Position numbers and translations under genes: made by a program. A stretch of 64,000 nt of DNA from Virgibacillus profundi (lineage in GTDB: Bacteria > Bacillota > Bacilli > Bacillales > Amphibacillaceae), in contig NZ_NPOA01000010.1 in the NCBI RefSeq assembly GCF_002287375.1, positions 113,631 to 177,630 on the forward strand, written 5' to 3'. Under the pieces are notes generated by a model. That model was not told the origin of the DNA. It saw only the letters and a program-made list of their open reading frames with translations, and ran no database searches. Below, one piece after another: positions 34,987 to 43,987 of the stretch. Each line of letters opens with the position of its first letter. Position 1 is the stretch's first letter.

Positions 34987-36234
34987 TTACATCATCTCCA
35001 GCATTAATTTATAAGGTTGTTCGATCAATTTGGAAAAACGGTTCGTAAACATAACAGCAGTTGCACCATCTGCAACACGATGATCAAAGGATAGGGAAAG
35101 TGTCATGATTTGTCTGATAACAATATCATCATTTTCATTCACAACAGGCATTTTCTTCGTTTTATGAAAAGCGATTAGTGCTGTTTCCGGGTAGTTAATA
35201 ATTGGCGTTGCCCCTGTGCTCCCAAGTGGACCTACATTACTAACTGTAAATGTACTTTTTTGTATATCTGCCGGCTTTAAGTCACTATTTTTTGCCTTCG
35301 TGGTTAGGTGCTTGATCTCTTTGTGGATTGTTTGAATTGTTTTTTTGTCTGCTTCATGCACAACAGGAACCATCAAACCATCTTCCGTATCTGTTGCCAT
35401 GCCAATATGATAGTCTTTTTTCAAAAGGATTTTTTCGTTTTCTTCGTCCAGCTCTGCATTGAATACCGGAAAATCTTTTAATGCAATGACAAGTGCCTTA
35501 ACGAGAAAGGCTGGAACAGAAACGTACATATTATCAGCCTTTAATTCTTCACGAAGCTTGAATAAATTCGTCATATCAACCTCATCAAAATGAGTGACAT
35601 GTGGAATCGTAAATAAAGACTTCGTCATGTTCTTCGCAATTTGTTTTCGGATACCACGAAATGGAATTTCATCTGGATGTGTAGTTTGAGTGGGTTTGTT
35701 CATTTCTTCTTTTGCAGTATTTTTTGATTGGGATACAGCAGTTGATTTTATCGGTTTTTGTCGGACTTTTATAAACCGGTATACATCATCCTCTGTTACT
35801 CTTCCTGAAGGATCGGACGCTTGAACGTCTTCGATATTAATATTGTTGTCACGTGCAATTTTTCGTGTGTATGGTGTTGCTAAAATACGATTAATCAAAC
35901 GGACAGGTGATTTTTGGACTTCTTTTTGATTCGTTACAGTTATCATTGGAGCATTACCCTCTTTCGCTTGAGTGGTCAGCTTTTTTATCTTATTATTTCC
36001 TTCTGCCTCAATGTAAAGGAGGGTTGTTCCAACTTGAACTGTCTCACCTGTATTAACAACTATTTCTTTTATCTTTCCAGTTCCGGGAGAGGGGAGTTCA
36101 GCAACCATTTTATCTGTCTGTACTTCAACAAGCGGCTGGTCAGCTGTGACATTATCCCCTTCTTTGATCAAATAATGGATGATTTCTCCTTCTGTCATTC
36201 CCTCCCCGATATCATGCAGTTTTACTTCCAACAT
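34987..36234 (-). CDS. 2-oxo-acid dehydrogenase complex, dihydrolipoyl acyltransferase (E2)
   Basis: A 415-residue E2. The lipoyl domain (about 1-78) has the modified Lys in EVQTDKMVAELP. The peripheral subunit-binding domain (about 110-150) is TPYTRKIARDNN...DPSGRVTEDDVYRF, and the catalytic domain ends with LSLSFDHRVADGA carrying the active His. Only one lipoyl domain is present, as in branched-chain and acetoin-type complexes. The acyl group is unknown; the position behind phenylalanine dehydrogenase suggests phenylacetyl. A GGGGGTGCTAGC spacer precedes the ATG. Confidence 0.93.
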   Translation of the reverse strand: MLEVKLHDIGEGMTEGEIIHYLIKEGDNVTADQPLVEVQTDKMVAELPSPGTGKIKEIVVNTGETVQVGTTLLYIEAEGNNKIKKLTTQAKEGNAPMITVTNQKEVQKSPVRLINRILATPYTRKIARDNNINIEDVQASDPSGRVTEDDVYRFIKVRQKPIKSTAVSQSKNTAKEEMNKPTQTTHPDEIPFRGIRKQIAKNMTKSLFTIPHVTHFDEVDMTNLFKLREELKADNMYVSVPAFLVKALVIALKDFPVFNAELDEENEKILLKKDYHIGMATDTEDGLMVPVVHEADKKTIQTIHKEIKHLTTKAKNSDLKPADIQKSTFTVSNVGPLGSTGATPIINYPETALIAFHKTKKMPVVNENDDIVIRQIMTLSLSFDHRVADGATAVMFTNRFSKLIEQPYKLMLEMM

Positions 36235-36245
36235 GCTAGCACCCC

Positions 36246-37265
36246 CTAGAAATTAAAAGCCTTTTCAATACTTTTCAAAACACGTTTAGCAGTTGGGAGA
36301 AAATAATCTTCCAGTGCAAAAAATGGTACCGGTACATCAAAACCTGTGACACGCTCAATCGGTGCTCGTAAATACAGGAATGATGTATCATTAATGGTGG
36401 AAACAATTGTCTCTCCAAGTCCGCCTGTTGCTTGTGCTTCATGAACAATGACCGCTCTTCCCGTTTTTTTTACAGATTCAGAAATCATTTCCCGATCCAG
36501 TGGATATAATGTCTGTAAATCAATGAGATCACAGGAAATTCCTTTTTGTTCTGCTTGCTCCCTGGCCTCCTCTGCAACCGGAATCATCGCTCCCCATGCG
36601 ATGATACTGACTTCTTCCCCTTCATGTAATTTTCTTCCTTTTCCAATTTCTACTGTATATTTTTGAGCAGGAACTTCTTCACGTGTTGCACGATAATTAC
36701 GCATCGGTTCCAGAAATAGTACAGGATCAGGATCTTCAATAGCTGAAATTAGTAATCCTTTTGCATTATAAGGCGAGGATGGACATACAACCTTCAAGCC
36801 GGGCATATGAGTGAATAGTGCTTCCGTGCTGTCCGAATGCACTTCAGGTGCTCTTATTCCCGCTCCATATGGTGCTCTAATAACCATTGGCACTGAAAAA
36901 TGTCCTCTTGTTTTCATGCGGATTCTGGATACATGTGTCATTATTTGATTATATGCCGGATAAATGAATCCCATAAATTGAATCTCAGCAATTGGTTTGA
37001 AGCCATTTACAGCAAGACCAACTGACGTTCCAATAATACCTGATTCCGAAAGCGGTGTATCAACAACCCTGTCTTCACCAAATTCTTCATAAAGTCCTTC
37101 TGTTGCCCTGAAAACACCACCGTTTTTCCCAACATCCTCACCCAAAACTAACGTCGTATCGTCCAATTCCAGCATTGTTTTCATTCCATCATTAATCGCT
37201 TGAATCATGGTCAGGTTTTTTGCTGTTATATTTTGCCGTGTCTTCCTTCTCAACTCTACCGCCAA
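36246..37265 (-). CDS. 2-oxo-acid dehydrogenase E1 beta subunit
   Basis: A 339-residue transketolase-type beta subunit. Landmarks are LGEDVGKNGGVFRATEGL, DTPLSESGIIGTSVGLAVNG, RAPYGAGIRAPEVHSDS and VHEAQATGGLGE. It makes the thiamine-diphosphate site together with E1 alpha. The start is TTG behind AGGGGGGATT. It is separated from the E1 alpha gene by about 660 bp containing repeat R3, whereas alpha and beta genes are normally adjacent or overlapping. Confidence 0.93.
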   Translation of the reverse strand: MAVELRRKTRQNITAKNLTMIQAINDGMKTMLELDDTTLVLGEDVGKNGGVFRATEGLYEEFGEDRVVDTPLSESGIIGTSVGLAVNGFKPIAEIQFMGFIYPAYNQIMTHVSRIRMKTRGHFSVPMVIRAPYGAGIRAPEVHSDSTEALFTHMPGLKVVCPSSPYNAKGLLISAIEDPDPVLFLEPMRNYRATREEVPAQKYTVEIGKGRKLHEGEEVSIIAWGAMIPVAEEAREQAEQKGISCDLIDLQTLYPLDREMISESVKKTGRAVIVHEAQATGGLGETIVSTINDTSFLYLRAPIERVTGFDVPVPFFALEDYFLPTAKRVLKSIEKAFNF

Positions 37266-37312
37266 GATAATCCCCCCTTACATATTTTTGAAAGACTGTT
37301 TTCTAAAAGATT

Positions 37313-37872
37313 GGGACTGCGATTACTCACCCCACCAAAAAGATCTGTTGTTTTGCCATAAAAGATATAAAAGATAACGTAACTTTAGTGTGACTTCCTC
37401 CCACCCTTTAGAAGATGAGTGCTAATTCAGCGCTCCAGAAACACACTACGCTTTCCGCGGGCGGCTGGTGAGCCTCCTCGTGCTACGCACTGTGGGGTCT
37501 CACCTAGGCCTATCCTCCCGCTGGAGTCTCCGTGTATTTCTTCCGCTGGTATTCCGGTTACTGCTAATGAACTGCATTAGTAATCAATATTCAAAACATC
37601 GAACCACCTAACCAGTTCGGGTGAGCGAAGGGCGGTGACTCCTCGAAAATACAGATCCATTTTCTTCGTGCGATGTAACGCTGTCGCAGATTTCCTTGTC
37701 CTGCGGGAATAGCACGTGTCCGAAGACCCCGCAGAGTGATTTTCTCGAGGAGGCTAAGGCCGTGCCCGCGGAAAGCATCCGCCCGGAGCGATCCCGAACG
37801 GTGATTATAGCAAATACTTATAGCAGTTTACGCTGCACTTTATATCCACTGCGAGGATTAAAACAACAAAAC
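37313..37872. repeat. Long palindromic interspersed element R3, between E1 alpha and E1 beta
   Basis: About 560 bp in the opposite orientation to R1/R2. The left end is TTGGGACTGCGATTACTCAC and CCCACCAAAAAG. The interior has CTTTCCGCGGGCGGCTGGTG and AGCCTCCTCGTGC, and inverted CCTGCGGGAATAGCACGTGT, TCGAGGAGGCTAAGG and CCCGCGGAAAGC. The right edge is TATCCACTGCGAGGATTAAA and then diverges, so this end looks truncated. An additional segment (about 37640-37700) is absent from R1. Confidence 0.85.
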
Positions 37873-37926
37873 TCACGAAATGAGCATTTAAAAATGTCCA
37901 CATTGCAAGTCTATAAAACCTCCACT

Positions 37927-38982
37927 CTAGTATTCCTCCAGCAGCTCAAGATAAGTTTCCTTTTGCTTAACAAGCTCCTCAGGTAACTCGGCAAATACAT
38001 GATCGAACAAGTCTTCCACATTAGCTTCCGGATAATTTTCCATTGCATCAACCGCTGCATCAACCTCTTCTTTCAATTGAGCCTGCATTTCAGATATTTT
38101 CCCCTCTTTCCAGAAGCCATTCTTTTTCATGAATTGCTCCAGGCGGCTCAATGGCTCAACAATATCCTTACCCTTATCAGCCGGACGGTATTTAGTTGGG
38201 TCATCTGCTGTCGTATGTGCACCTGTTCGCCAGGTAACAGCTTCAATTAACGTAGGTCCTTTCCCTGCACGTGCTAAATCGACTGCCTTTTTCGTCTCAA
38301 AGTAAACGGCAAAACAATCATTACCATCGATACGGACACTTCTCATTCCATAGGCGACAGCCTTTTGTGCAATTGTTTCAGAGTTCATTTGCTTTTCTAT
38401 CGGCACAGAAATGGCATAACCGTTATTTTGATTAAAAAAGACTGTTGGTGTTTTAAACACACTTGCAAAATTAAGACCTTCATGGAAATCACCTTCGGAT
38501 GTTGCACCATCCCCAAAATAGGCAACTGCAATCCGGTCTGTTCCCTTCCTTTTCTCTGCCCAGGATGCTCCAACCGCATGCGGAATCTGGGTTGCTATTG
38601 GTACCGCTGCAGGGAATATGTTTTTTCCTTCTGGCGGGATACATCCTTCCACCCGGCCGTTCCAATAAAGGAACATGCTTGTCATGTCAGCACCATAGGT
38701 CAGTGTTGCTCCATGATCACGGTACGTTGGAAAAATCCAGTCATTCTCCCCAAGTGCGAGTGCACTGCCAACCTGGGCTGCTTCCTGCCCTCCAAATGGC
38801 GGGTATGTTCCAATCCGTCCCTGCCGCTGGAGACTGATTGCTTTTTTATCAAATGTCCTAATCCGGTACATATGGTAATACATATTTTCCACAAGTTGCT
38901 CGTCAATTTGATCCTTGTACAAATCATCGATAAAATCTCCTTGATCATCGATGATTGTTTTTATTGGATAGTTAGCTTCCAT
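37927..38982 (-). CDS. 2-oxo-acid dehydrogenase E1 alpha subunit
   Basis: A 351-residue ThDP-dependent alpha subunit. The cofactor motif is GDGATSEGDFHEGLNFA ending in NQNNGYAIS, and the phosphorylation-loop-like TGAHTTADDPTKYR is present. PPFGGQEAAQVGSALALG resembles the PdhA/BkdA1 group of bacilli. It follows phenylalanine dehydrogenase by 15 nt, so the same transcript should make the oxo acid and the enzyme using it. The actual substrate (pyruvate, branched-chain or phenylpyruvate) cannot be read from sequence alone. Confidence 0.93.
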   Translation of the reverse strand: MEANYPIKTIIDDQGDFIDDLYKDQIDEQLVENMYYHMYRIRTFDKKAISLQRQGRIGTYPPFGGQEAAQVGSALALGENDWIFPTYRDHGATLTYGADMTSMFLYWNGRVEGCIPPEGKNIFPAAVPIATQIPHAVGASWAEKRKGTDRIAVAYFGDGATSEGDFHEGLNFASVFKTPTVFFNQNNGYAISVPIEKQMNSETIAQKAVAYGMRSVRIDGNDCFAVYFETKKAVDLARAGKGPTLIEAVTWRTGAHTTADDPTKYRPADKGKDIVEPLSRLEQFMKKNGFWKEGKISEMQAQLKEEVDAAVDAMENYPEANVEDLFDHVFAELPEELVKQKETYLELLEEY

Positions 38983-38997
38983 CAGCTTCCCTCCCTA

Positions 38998-40140
38998 TTA
39001 ATTACGAATATCCCATTTAGGCTTGGTGGAACGAGTATAAAAGCTGTTTCTCCGTTTTCTGTTTTCCAACACGTTTTCACATATGTGATTTGCTGCTTCC
39101 ATTGTTGATTGTTGCTTGAGCTTTGCTTGTCGATACACATTCAGAAGTACATTGTAAATTTCCTTTGTTTTTATTAGGACTCTTTCTTTATTTGCACCAT
39201 ATAATTCATCTGCAACCTGGATAAGTCCACCTGAATTAATAATGTAATCAGGGGCATAAAGGATACCTTTTTCAGCCAGCTCCACCCCATGCTGTTCTGA
39301 TAGTAATTGATTGTTTGCTGAACCAGCTATCGCTTTTACATTTAGTTCTTCAATTGTACGATCATTAATAACACCACCAAATGCACATGGTACAAATATA
39401 TCAACATTCTGTGAATAGATCCCTTCACTTGAAACGGGGTGAGCAGATCCAGATGTTTCTTTAGCCTTTTCCAGGATTTCAGCTACATTTTCCTCATCAA
39501 TATCTGTCACATAAATTTTCGCTCCTGCCTGCAAAAGACCTTCAGCAACTTTGAAACCTACCTTGCCAAGACCTTGTACAGCATATGTTGCTTGGTTTAA
39601 ATCATCATTTCCAAAAAGCATTTTATTTGTAGCCATTATTCCATACAAAATACCCTTGGATGTAGGAATAGAAGAGTCACCGCCACCCCCATAGGCTTCA
39701 GGAATACCAACAATGTTAGTCGTTTCCCGCATTGCATGCACAAAATCATCCATCGTTGTCCCCATGTCTGTTCCTGTATAAAAACGTCCACCAAGTGAAT
39801 CGACAAATTGGCCAAAACTGCGAAAAAGCTCAGGGGTTTTATCTGTATTGGGATCCCCGATAATAACTGCTTTTCCACCACCAAAGTCGACATCAGCTGC
39901 AGCACATTTATACGTCATTCCTTTTGACAGGCGAAGCACATCTTCAAGCGCTTCATCAAGACTCTGATATGCTTCCATCCGGCATCCACCAAGTGCAGGG
40001 CCAAGTGTTGTGTTATGTATTGCAATGATTGCTTGCAGTCCGGTGGAAGGATCATTACAAAATACCACTTGTTCATGTTCTGACATTTTATCAAGCAAAG
40101 CAAAATCATCAGTGATCGATGACTCTTTAACTAATCCCAT
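38998..40140 (-). CDS. pdh: Phenylalanine dehydrogenase
   Basis: A 380-residue Glu/Leu/Phe/Val dehydrogenase. As I recall the B. sphaericus phenylalanine dehydrogenase sequence (381 aa), similarity runs end to end: [23 protein letters not shown] with the catalytic Lys, [17 protein letters not shown] with the catalytic Asp, [14 protein letters not shown], and the distinctive tail [15 protein letters not shown]. Leucine dehydrogenases are shorter and lack this tail. The enzyme deaminates Phe to phenylpyruvate with NAD. AGGAGG precedes the ATG. It heads the gene set E1 alpha - E1 beta - E2 - E3. Confidence 0.88.
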   Translation of the reverse strand: MGLVKESSITDDFALLDKMSEHEQVVFCNDPSTGLQAIIAIHNTTLGPALGGCRMEAYQSLDEALEDVLRLSKGMTYKCAAADVDFGGGKAVIIGDPNTDKTPELFRSFGQFVDSLGGRFYTGTDMGTTMDDFVHAMRETTNIVGIPEAYGGGGDSSIPTSKGILYGIMATNKMLFGNDDLNQATYAVQGLGKVGFKVAEGLLQAGAKIYVTDIDEENVAEILEKAKETSGSAHPVSSEGIYSQNVDIFVPCAFGGVINDRTIEELNVKAIAGSANNQLLSEQHGVELAEKGILYAPDYIINSGGLIQVADELYGANKERVLIKTKEIYNVLLNVYRQAKLKQQSTMEAANHICENVLENRKRRNSFYTRSTKPKWDIRN

Positions 40141-40380
40141 AAAAATCCTCCTAAAAAGGTGAAATTTTGATATGAAAGAGATCTACTCAGGAATAACATC
40201 TTCCTTTTCCTCCAAAGTTTTTCCGAATAACTTTTTGGGAGTATTTACCTGTTTCCTGTCTATTCATTTATATTGTTTGAAATTTAATTGATCATACAGC
40301 CTTACTAAAATTCTATTTTCACTGTATGTATAGTATTTATAGTCGATCAAAAGTGAATTTCAAGACAAACTCGACCGATA

Positions 40381-40393
40381 GTAAAGCGCTTAC
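40381..40393. promoter_or_regulatory. Possible cre (CcpA) site upstream of phenylalanine dehydrogenase
   Basis: GTAAAGCGCTTAC is palindromic and matches 12 of 14 positions of the cre consensus TGWAANCGNTNWCA on either strand. It lies about 35-40 nt downstream of the predicted -10, as for roadblock-type carbon repression. Confidence 0.45.
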
Positions 40394-40428
40394 ATTTAAA
40401 TGATGTTTTATGCCCATATTTATTCGTC

Positions 40429-40457
40429 ATTTTAGCATTGGGGTATAATGTAGTCAA
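40429..40457 (-). promoter_or_regulatory. Promoter of the phenylalanine dehydrogenase operon
   Basis: On the minus strand TTGACT (40452-40457) and TAAAAT (40429-40434) with a 17-nt spacer. This leaves a leader of nearly 290 nt before the ATG at 40140, in which I see no clear riboswitch. Confidence 0.55.
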
Positions 40458-40502
40458 TATATTTAGAAAAGTATATCTATTACAAAAACCCTAACAACTA
40501 GC

Positions 40503-41477
40503 CTATGAATGGGTTACATTTGAATTTCCATTTAATAAATCCATTTTACGGTTCATTTGTTTATTTGCATCATGGACCATTCCTTCGATGACTTCTTTCA
40601 CACTGGCTATACGTGTGATTAGTCCTATCACTTGCCCGGCATTCATGAAGCCATTCTCAAGGTCTCCATTGAGCGCTCCTATTCGGTGGTGAGCCTCAGA
40701 AGTAAATGAACTATATTGTTCCAGCGTTATACCACTGTTCTCAAGCGCTTCAAGCTTTTTTGCATACGGTGTGTTCAGGATACGTCTGGTTCTTCCTAAG
40801 GATCTGCCAACGATAGCAGTTCCAGTTCCATCCGATTCAATTAACTGCTGTTTATAGACATCATGAAAAGGTGATTCCTTTGTTGCAATCAGAATAGTTC
40901 CAAGCTGAACACCACTTGCCCCAAGCATTAAAGCCGCTGCCAGGCCTTTTCCGTCACCAATGCCACCGGCAGCAAGGATGGGTATAGTGACATGGTTAGA
41001 AATTTGAGGAACCAATGTAAACGTAGTCAATTCCAGACCGGAATTAATGCCTGCCGCTTCAAATCCTTCCGCTACAATAATATCTGCACCGGCAATCTCC
41101 GCTTTTTTTGCATGCTTGACAGAAGCAACAACGGTAAGCACCTTTACATTATTATCATGGAGAATTGGAATATAATTTGCAGGATTTCCAGCAGATAATG
41201 AAACTGCAGGGATTTGATGTTTAATTACCAGTTTTATTAATTGATCAACATGGGCTGTCACATTAATAGCAATATTGATTCCAAATGGTTTATTCGTAAG
41301 TCCCTTTGTTTCAATAATTATTTTTTCAACTTCATCCGGTGTCATTGTTCCACAGCCAATCATTCCCAGTCCACCGGCATCTGAAACTGCTGCTGCAAGT
41401 GGTGCATTACTGATATTGCCCATTCCTCCCTGAATGATTGGATAGCTTATATTGAGCAGTTTGCAAATGGGATTCAC
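40503..41477 (-). CDS. NMO/FabK-type FMN flavoprotein
   Basis: A 324-residue FMN-dependent TIM-barrel enzyme of the nitronate monooxygenase / enoyl-ACP reductase (FabK) superfamily. PIIQGGMGNISNAPLAAAVSDAGGLG, an FEAAG-type segment (VAEGFEAAGINS) and ILAAGGIGDGKGLAAALMLGASGVQLGT form the flavin site. The GTG start has GAGGAAGT before it. It lies between the aldehyde dehydrogenase and the phenylalanine dehydrogenase genes and may end the paa transcript. A specific function in aromatic catabolism is not established; a FabK-like reduction of unsaturated CoA intermediates is one possibility. Confidence 0.8.
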   Translation of the reverse strand: MNPICKLLNISYPIIQGGMGNISNAPLAAAVSDAGGLGMIGCGTMTPDEVEKIIIETKGLTNKPFGINIAINVTAHVDQLIKLVIKHQIPAVSLSAGNPANYIPILHDNNVKVLTVVASVKHAKKAEIAGADIIVAEGFEAAGINSGLELTTFTLVPQISNHVTIPILAAGGIGDGKGLAAALMLGASGVQLGTILIATKESPFHDVYKQQLIESDGTGTAIVGRSLGRTRRILNTPYAKKLEALENSGITLEQYSSFTSEAHHRIGALNGDLENGFMNAGQVIGLITRIASVKEVIEGMVHDANKQMNRKMDLLNGNSNVTHS

Positions 41478-41616
41478 TTAACTTCCTCCTTTACTTCCAA
41501 ATTGATGAAAAGACATTTCCCACCAATTTCCAGCAGCCAAAGATTTCCGTGGACCAGCTGATTTTTCTTTGACTGCTGCCTGTTTTTATGATGACCCCCG
41601 AATTAAATAGAAAAAA

Positions 41617-43140
41617 TTAAACTCCAAACGGATTTAACGGTTTAGATCCGTAGTATGAAAGAACACTTTTGTCTTCCATATAAAGATCCAGCGATTCCAC
41701 GGCAAGCTCCCTGCCGAATCCCGATTCTTTATAGCCGCCAAAAGGAGTTCCCGGAAACGCAGAAAATGGACTGTTCACCATAACGATTCCAGCTTGAATC
41801 CGGTGTGCTACACGGGTTGCCCTGGCCTGGTTTGTCGTCCAGATTGCTGAACCCAATCCATATTTAGTATCATTGGCACGCTTGATGACATCTTTTTCAT
41901 CTGTGAATTTTTCAACAACAACGACAGGACCAAAAATCTCTTCCTTCACTGCTTTCATATCGGGAGTTACGTCCGTTATGACAGTTGGTTCATACCAATG
42001 GCCGTTTTCAAATCCTTCAATTTGCATGATTTTCCCACCTGTGGCGATTGTAGCTCCATCGGCTTTGGCTGATTGGACATAGCCATCGATTACATCCACC
42101 TGCTCCTTGCTGATTATCGAACCTAAGTGTGTTCCTTTATCAAATGGGTCACCGGACTTCAGCTTTTCCGTCTTTGCAATGAATTGTTCCATGAATGTAT
42201 CATAGATTGATTCATGAACAAACATACGTGACCTCGCTTCACAGGATTGTCCTGTATTAAAGAAAATACCAAACAAGGATCCCGGGACTGCCGCCTCCAA
42301 ATCTGCATCTTCAAAGACAATGTTTGGTGATTTTCCACCAAGCTCCAGTGTTATGCGCTTCAATGTTTCTGAAGCTTTCCCCATAATATTTTTCCCTGTT
42401 GGTGTCGATCCTGTAAAAGCAACCTTATTGATTGCTTCATGTTTTACAAGGTAATCACCTACCACTTGACCGGAACCCGGAATCGTATTGACAACCCCTT
42501 CCGGAACTCCTGCTTCGTGGCAGATTTCATTTAACAGGATTGCCGTAACCGGTGTGAGACTTGCCGGCTTAATAACAACCGAGCAGCCTGCAGCAATCGC
42601 TGGTGCTATTTTCCAAGCGGCCATCATCATTGGATAATTCCATGGAATAATCTGTGCACATACCCCGACTGGTTCTTTATGTGTATAGTTGAAAAATCCA
42701 TATGGCATATTATTCACTGTTCCACGGTGTCCAACAATTGCTCCCGCATAAAATTCAAAATCCTCGATCGCCTGATTGACCTGAACCTGAGCTGCCCCAA
42801 TTGACTTCCCACTATTCAGGACTTCCACTTCCACCAATTCCTTAAATCTTCCTCGCATAATTTCTGCGATTTTATTTAACACACGGGAACGTTTTCCAAC
42901 TGGGTATTTACGCCATTTTCCATGATCGAAAGCGTTTCTTGCCGCTTGTACAGCTTTTTCCGCATCTTCCTCGTTTGCCTTTGCTATAGTAGCCAAAACT
43001 TCTCCTTTGGCAGGGTTGAATGTCTGATATATTTCGTCCGAACTGCTTTCAACACGCTCTCCATTAATAATCATTGAATAATGTTCACGCTTCAGTGGTC
43101 CAACCTCAGTAATTATTTCCTTGTTTACTGTTTGTGTCAT
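41617..43140 (-). CDS. Aldehyde dehydrogenase in the paa cluster, candidate PaaZ-type semialdehyde dehydrogenase
   Basis: A 507-residue NAD(P)-dependent aldehyde dehydrogenase. The Asn-containing IPWNYPMMMAAWK, Glu of ELGGKSPNIVFED and Cys of FNTGQSCEARSRMF are present. It lacks the hydratase (MaoC-like) C-terminal domain of E. coli PaaZ. Within the paa operon it could oxidise 3-oxo-5,6-didehydrosuberyl-CoA semialdehyde with a separate hydrolase, or act on phenylacetaldehyde. It resembles betaine-aldehyde/phenylacetaldehyde-type enzymes by general sequence. It is 58 nt past paaG. Confidence 0.85.
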   Translation of the reverse strand: MTQTVNKEIITEVGPLKREHYSMIINGERVESSSDEIYQTFNPAKGEVLATIAKANEEDAEKAVQAARNAFDHGKWRKYPVGKRSRVLNKIAEIMRGRFKELVEVEVLNSGKSIGAAQVQVNQAIEDFEFYAGAIVGHRGTVNNMPYGFFNYTHKEPVGVCAQIIPWNYPMMMAAWKIAPAIAAGCSVVIKPASLTPVTAILLNEICHEAGVPEGVVNTIPGSGQVVGDYLVKHEAINKVAFTGSTPTGKNIMGKASETLKRITLELGGKSPNIVFEDADLEAAVPGSLFGIFFNTGQSCEARSRMFVHESIYDTFMEQFIAKTEKLKSGDPFDKGTHLGSIISKEQVDVIDGYVQSAKADGATIATGGKIMQIEGFENGHWYEPTVITDVTPDMKAVKEEIFGPVVVVEKFTDEKDVIKRANDTKYGLGSAIWTTNQARATRVAHRIQAGIVMVNSPFSAFPGTPFGGYKESGFGRELAVESLDLYMEDKSVLSYYGSKPLNPFGV

Positions 43141-43198
43141 GGTCTATATTTCCTCCCCATATTGTAAAATCATCATCAATTTCCAGCGTAATATCTGC

Positions 43199-43984
43199 TT
43201 AATTTCCTGAGAATTCGGCCCTTCTTTTTTCTTTAAAAGCATTTAATCCTTCCAGATGATCCTGAGACATACCGGCAATTCGCTGCGCTTGTGCTTCTTG
43301 CTCCAATACTTCATCAAACGACAGGTTCATTCCGTCCATCATATACCGTTTGATTAACCCAAATGCTTTGGTCGATAATCCGGCCATGGATAACGCAAAC
43401 TCATGCACCTTCTCATCCCATTCGGTAGGCTCGATCATTTTCGTTGCAAGTCCTAATTTATATGCTTCTTCTCCTGTGATCGGTTTTCCTAAAACAGCGA
43501 TTTCAAGTGCTTTAGCATAACCAATCAGGCGGGGAAGTACATACATAAAACCCGAATCAGGTATTAAACCGATATTCATAAATGCACTAACAAACTTAGT
43601 TTTTGGTTGAACAAGCCTGAAATCAGCTGCCAGCGCCAGGCTCATCCCTGCCCCCGCAGCAGTACCATTAACCGCAGCCACAATCGGCTTTGGCACCTCT
43701 TTAATTGCCTTCATCATCGGATGATAGCGCTTACGAAGGAATGCAGCATGGTCCGTATTTTCATCGACTCCACCCAAATCCTCACCCGCACAAAATGCTT
43801 TCCCGGTTCCCGTCATGACAATACACCGTACGTCTCTATCTTTACTCGCCACCTTCAATGCCTTTATAATTTCCTTATTCATTTCAGCTGTAAATGCATT
43901 GTAGGCTGTCGGCCGATTCAGTGCGATTGTTGCAACACCATTTTTATGTTCATAAGTAATTGTTTGATAATCAATAGATTCCAT
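43199..43984 (-). CDS. paaG: Epoxyphenylacetyl-CoA isomerase-type enoyl-CoA hydratase
   Basis: A 261-residue crotonase-fold protein. The oxyanion-hole segments are TGTGKAFCAGEDLG and AVNGTAAGAGMSLALAAD, and ALAADFRLVQPKTKFVSAF with GLIPDSGFMYVLPRL follows; the Asp in IPDSG matches the PaaG-type acid. PaaG converts ring-1,2-epoxyphenylacetyl-CoA to the oxepin and isomerises later intermediates. The gene is 3 nt downstream of the paaF-like gene, so they are coupled. Confidence 0.85.
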   Translation of the reverse strand: MESIDYQTITYEHKNGVATIALNRPTAYNAFTAEMNKEIIKALKVASKDRDVRCIVMTGTGKAFCAGEDLGGVDENTDHAAFLRKRYHPMMKAIKEVPKPIVAAVNGTAAGAGMSLALAADFRLVQPKTKFVSAFMNIGLIPDSGFMYVLPRLIGYAKALEIAVLGKPITGEEAYKLGLATKMIEPTEWDEKVHEFALSMAGLSTKAFGLIKRYMMDGMNLSFDEVLEQEAQAQRIAGMSQDHLEGLNAFKEKRRAEFSGN

Positions 43985-43987
43985 TTC

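Noticed and set aside
38365-39108. 247-codon + strand ORF opposite E1 alpha/PheDH
   Set aside because: A shadow of two well-supported genes on the minus strand, rich in Cys and without protein-family features.
38998-40140. Leucine dehydrogenase as the identity of this gene
   Set aside because: The length (380 aa) and the tail [15 protein letters not shown] match phenylalanine dehydrogenase better, and the context is phenylacetyl-CoA degradation.
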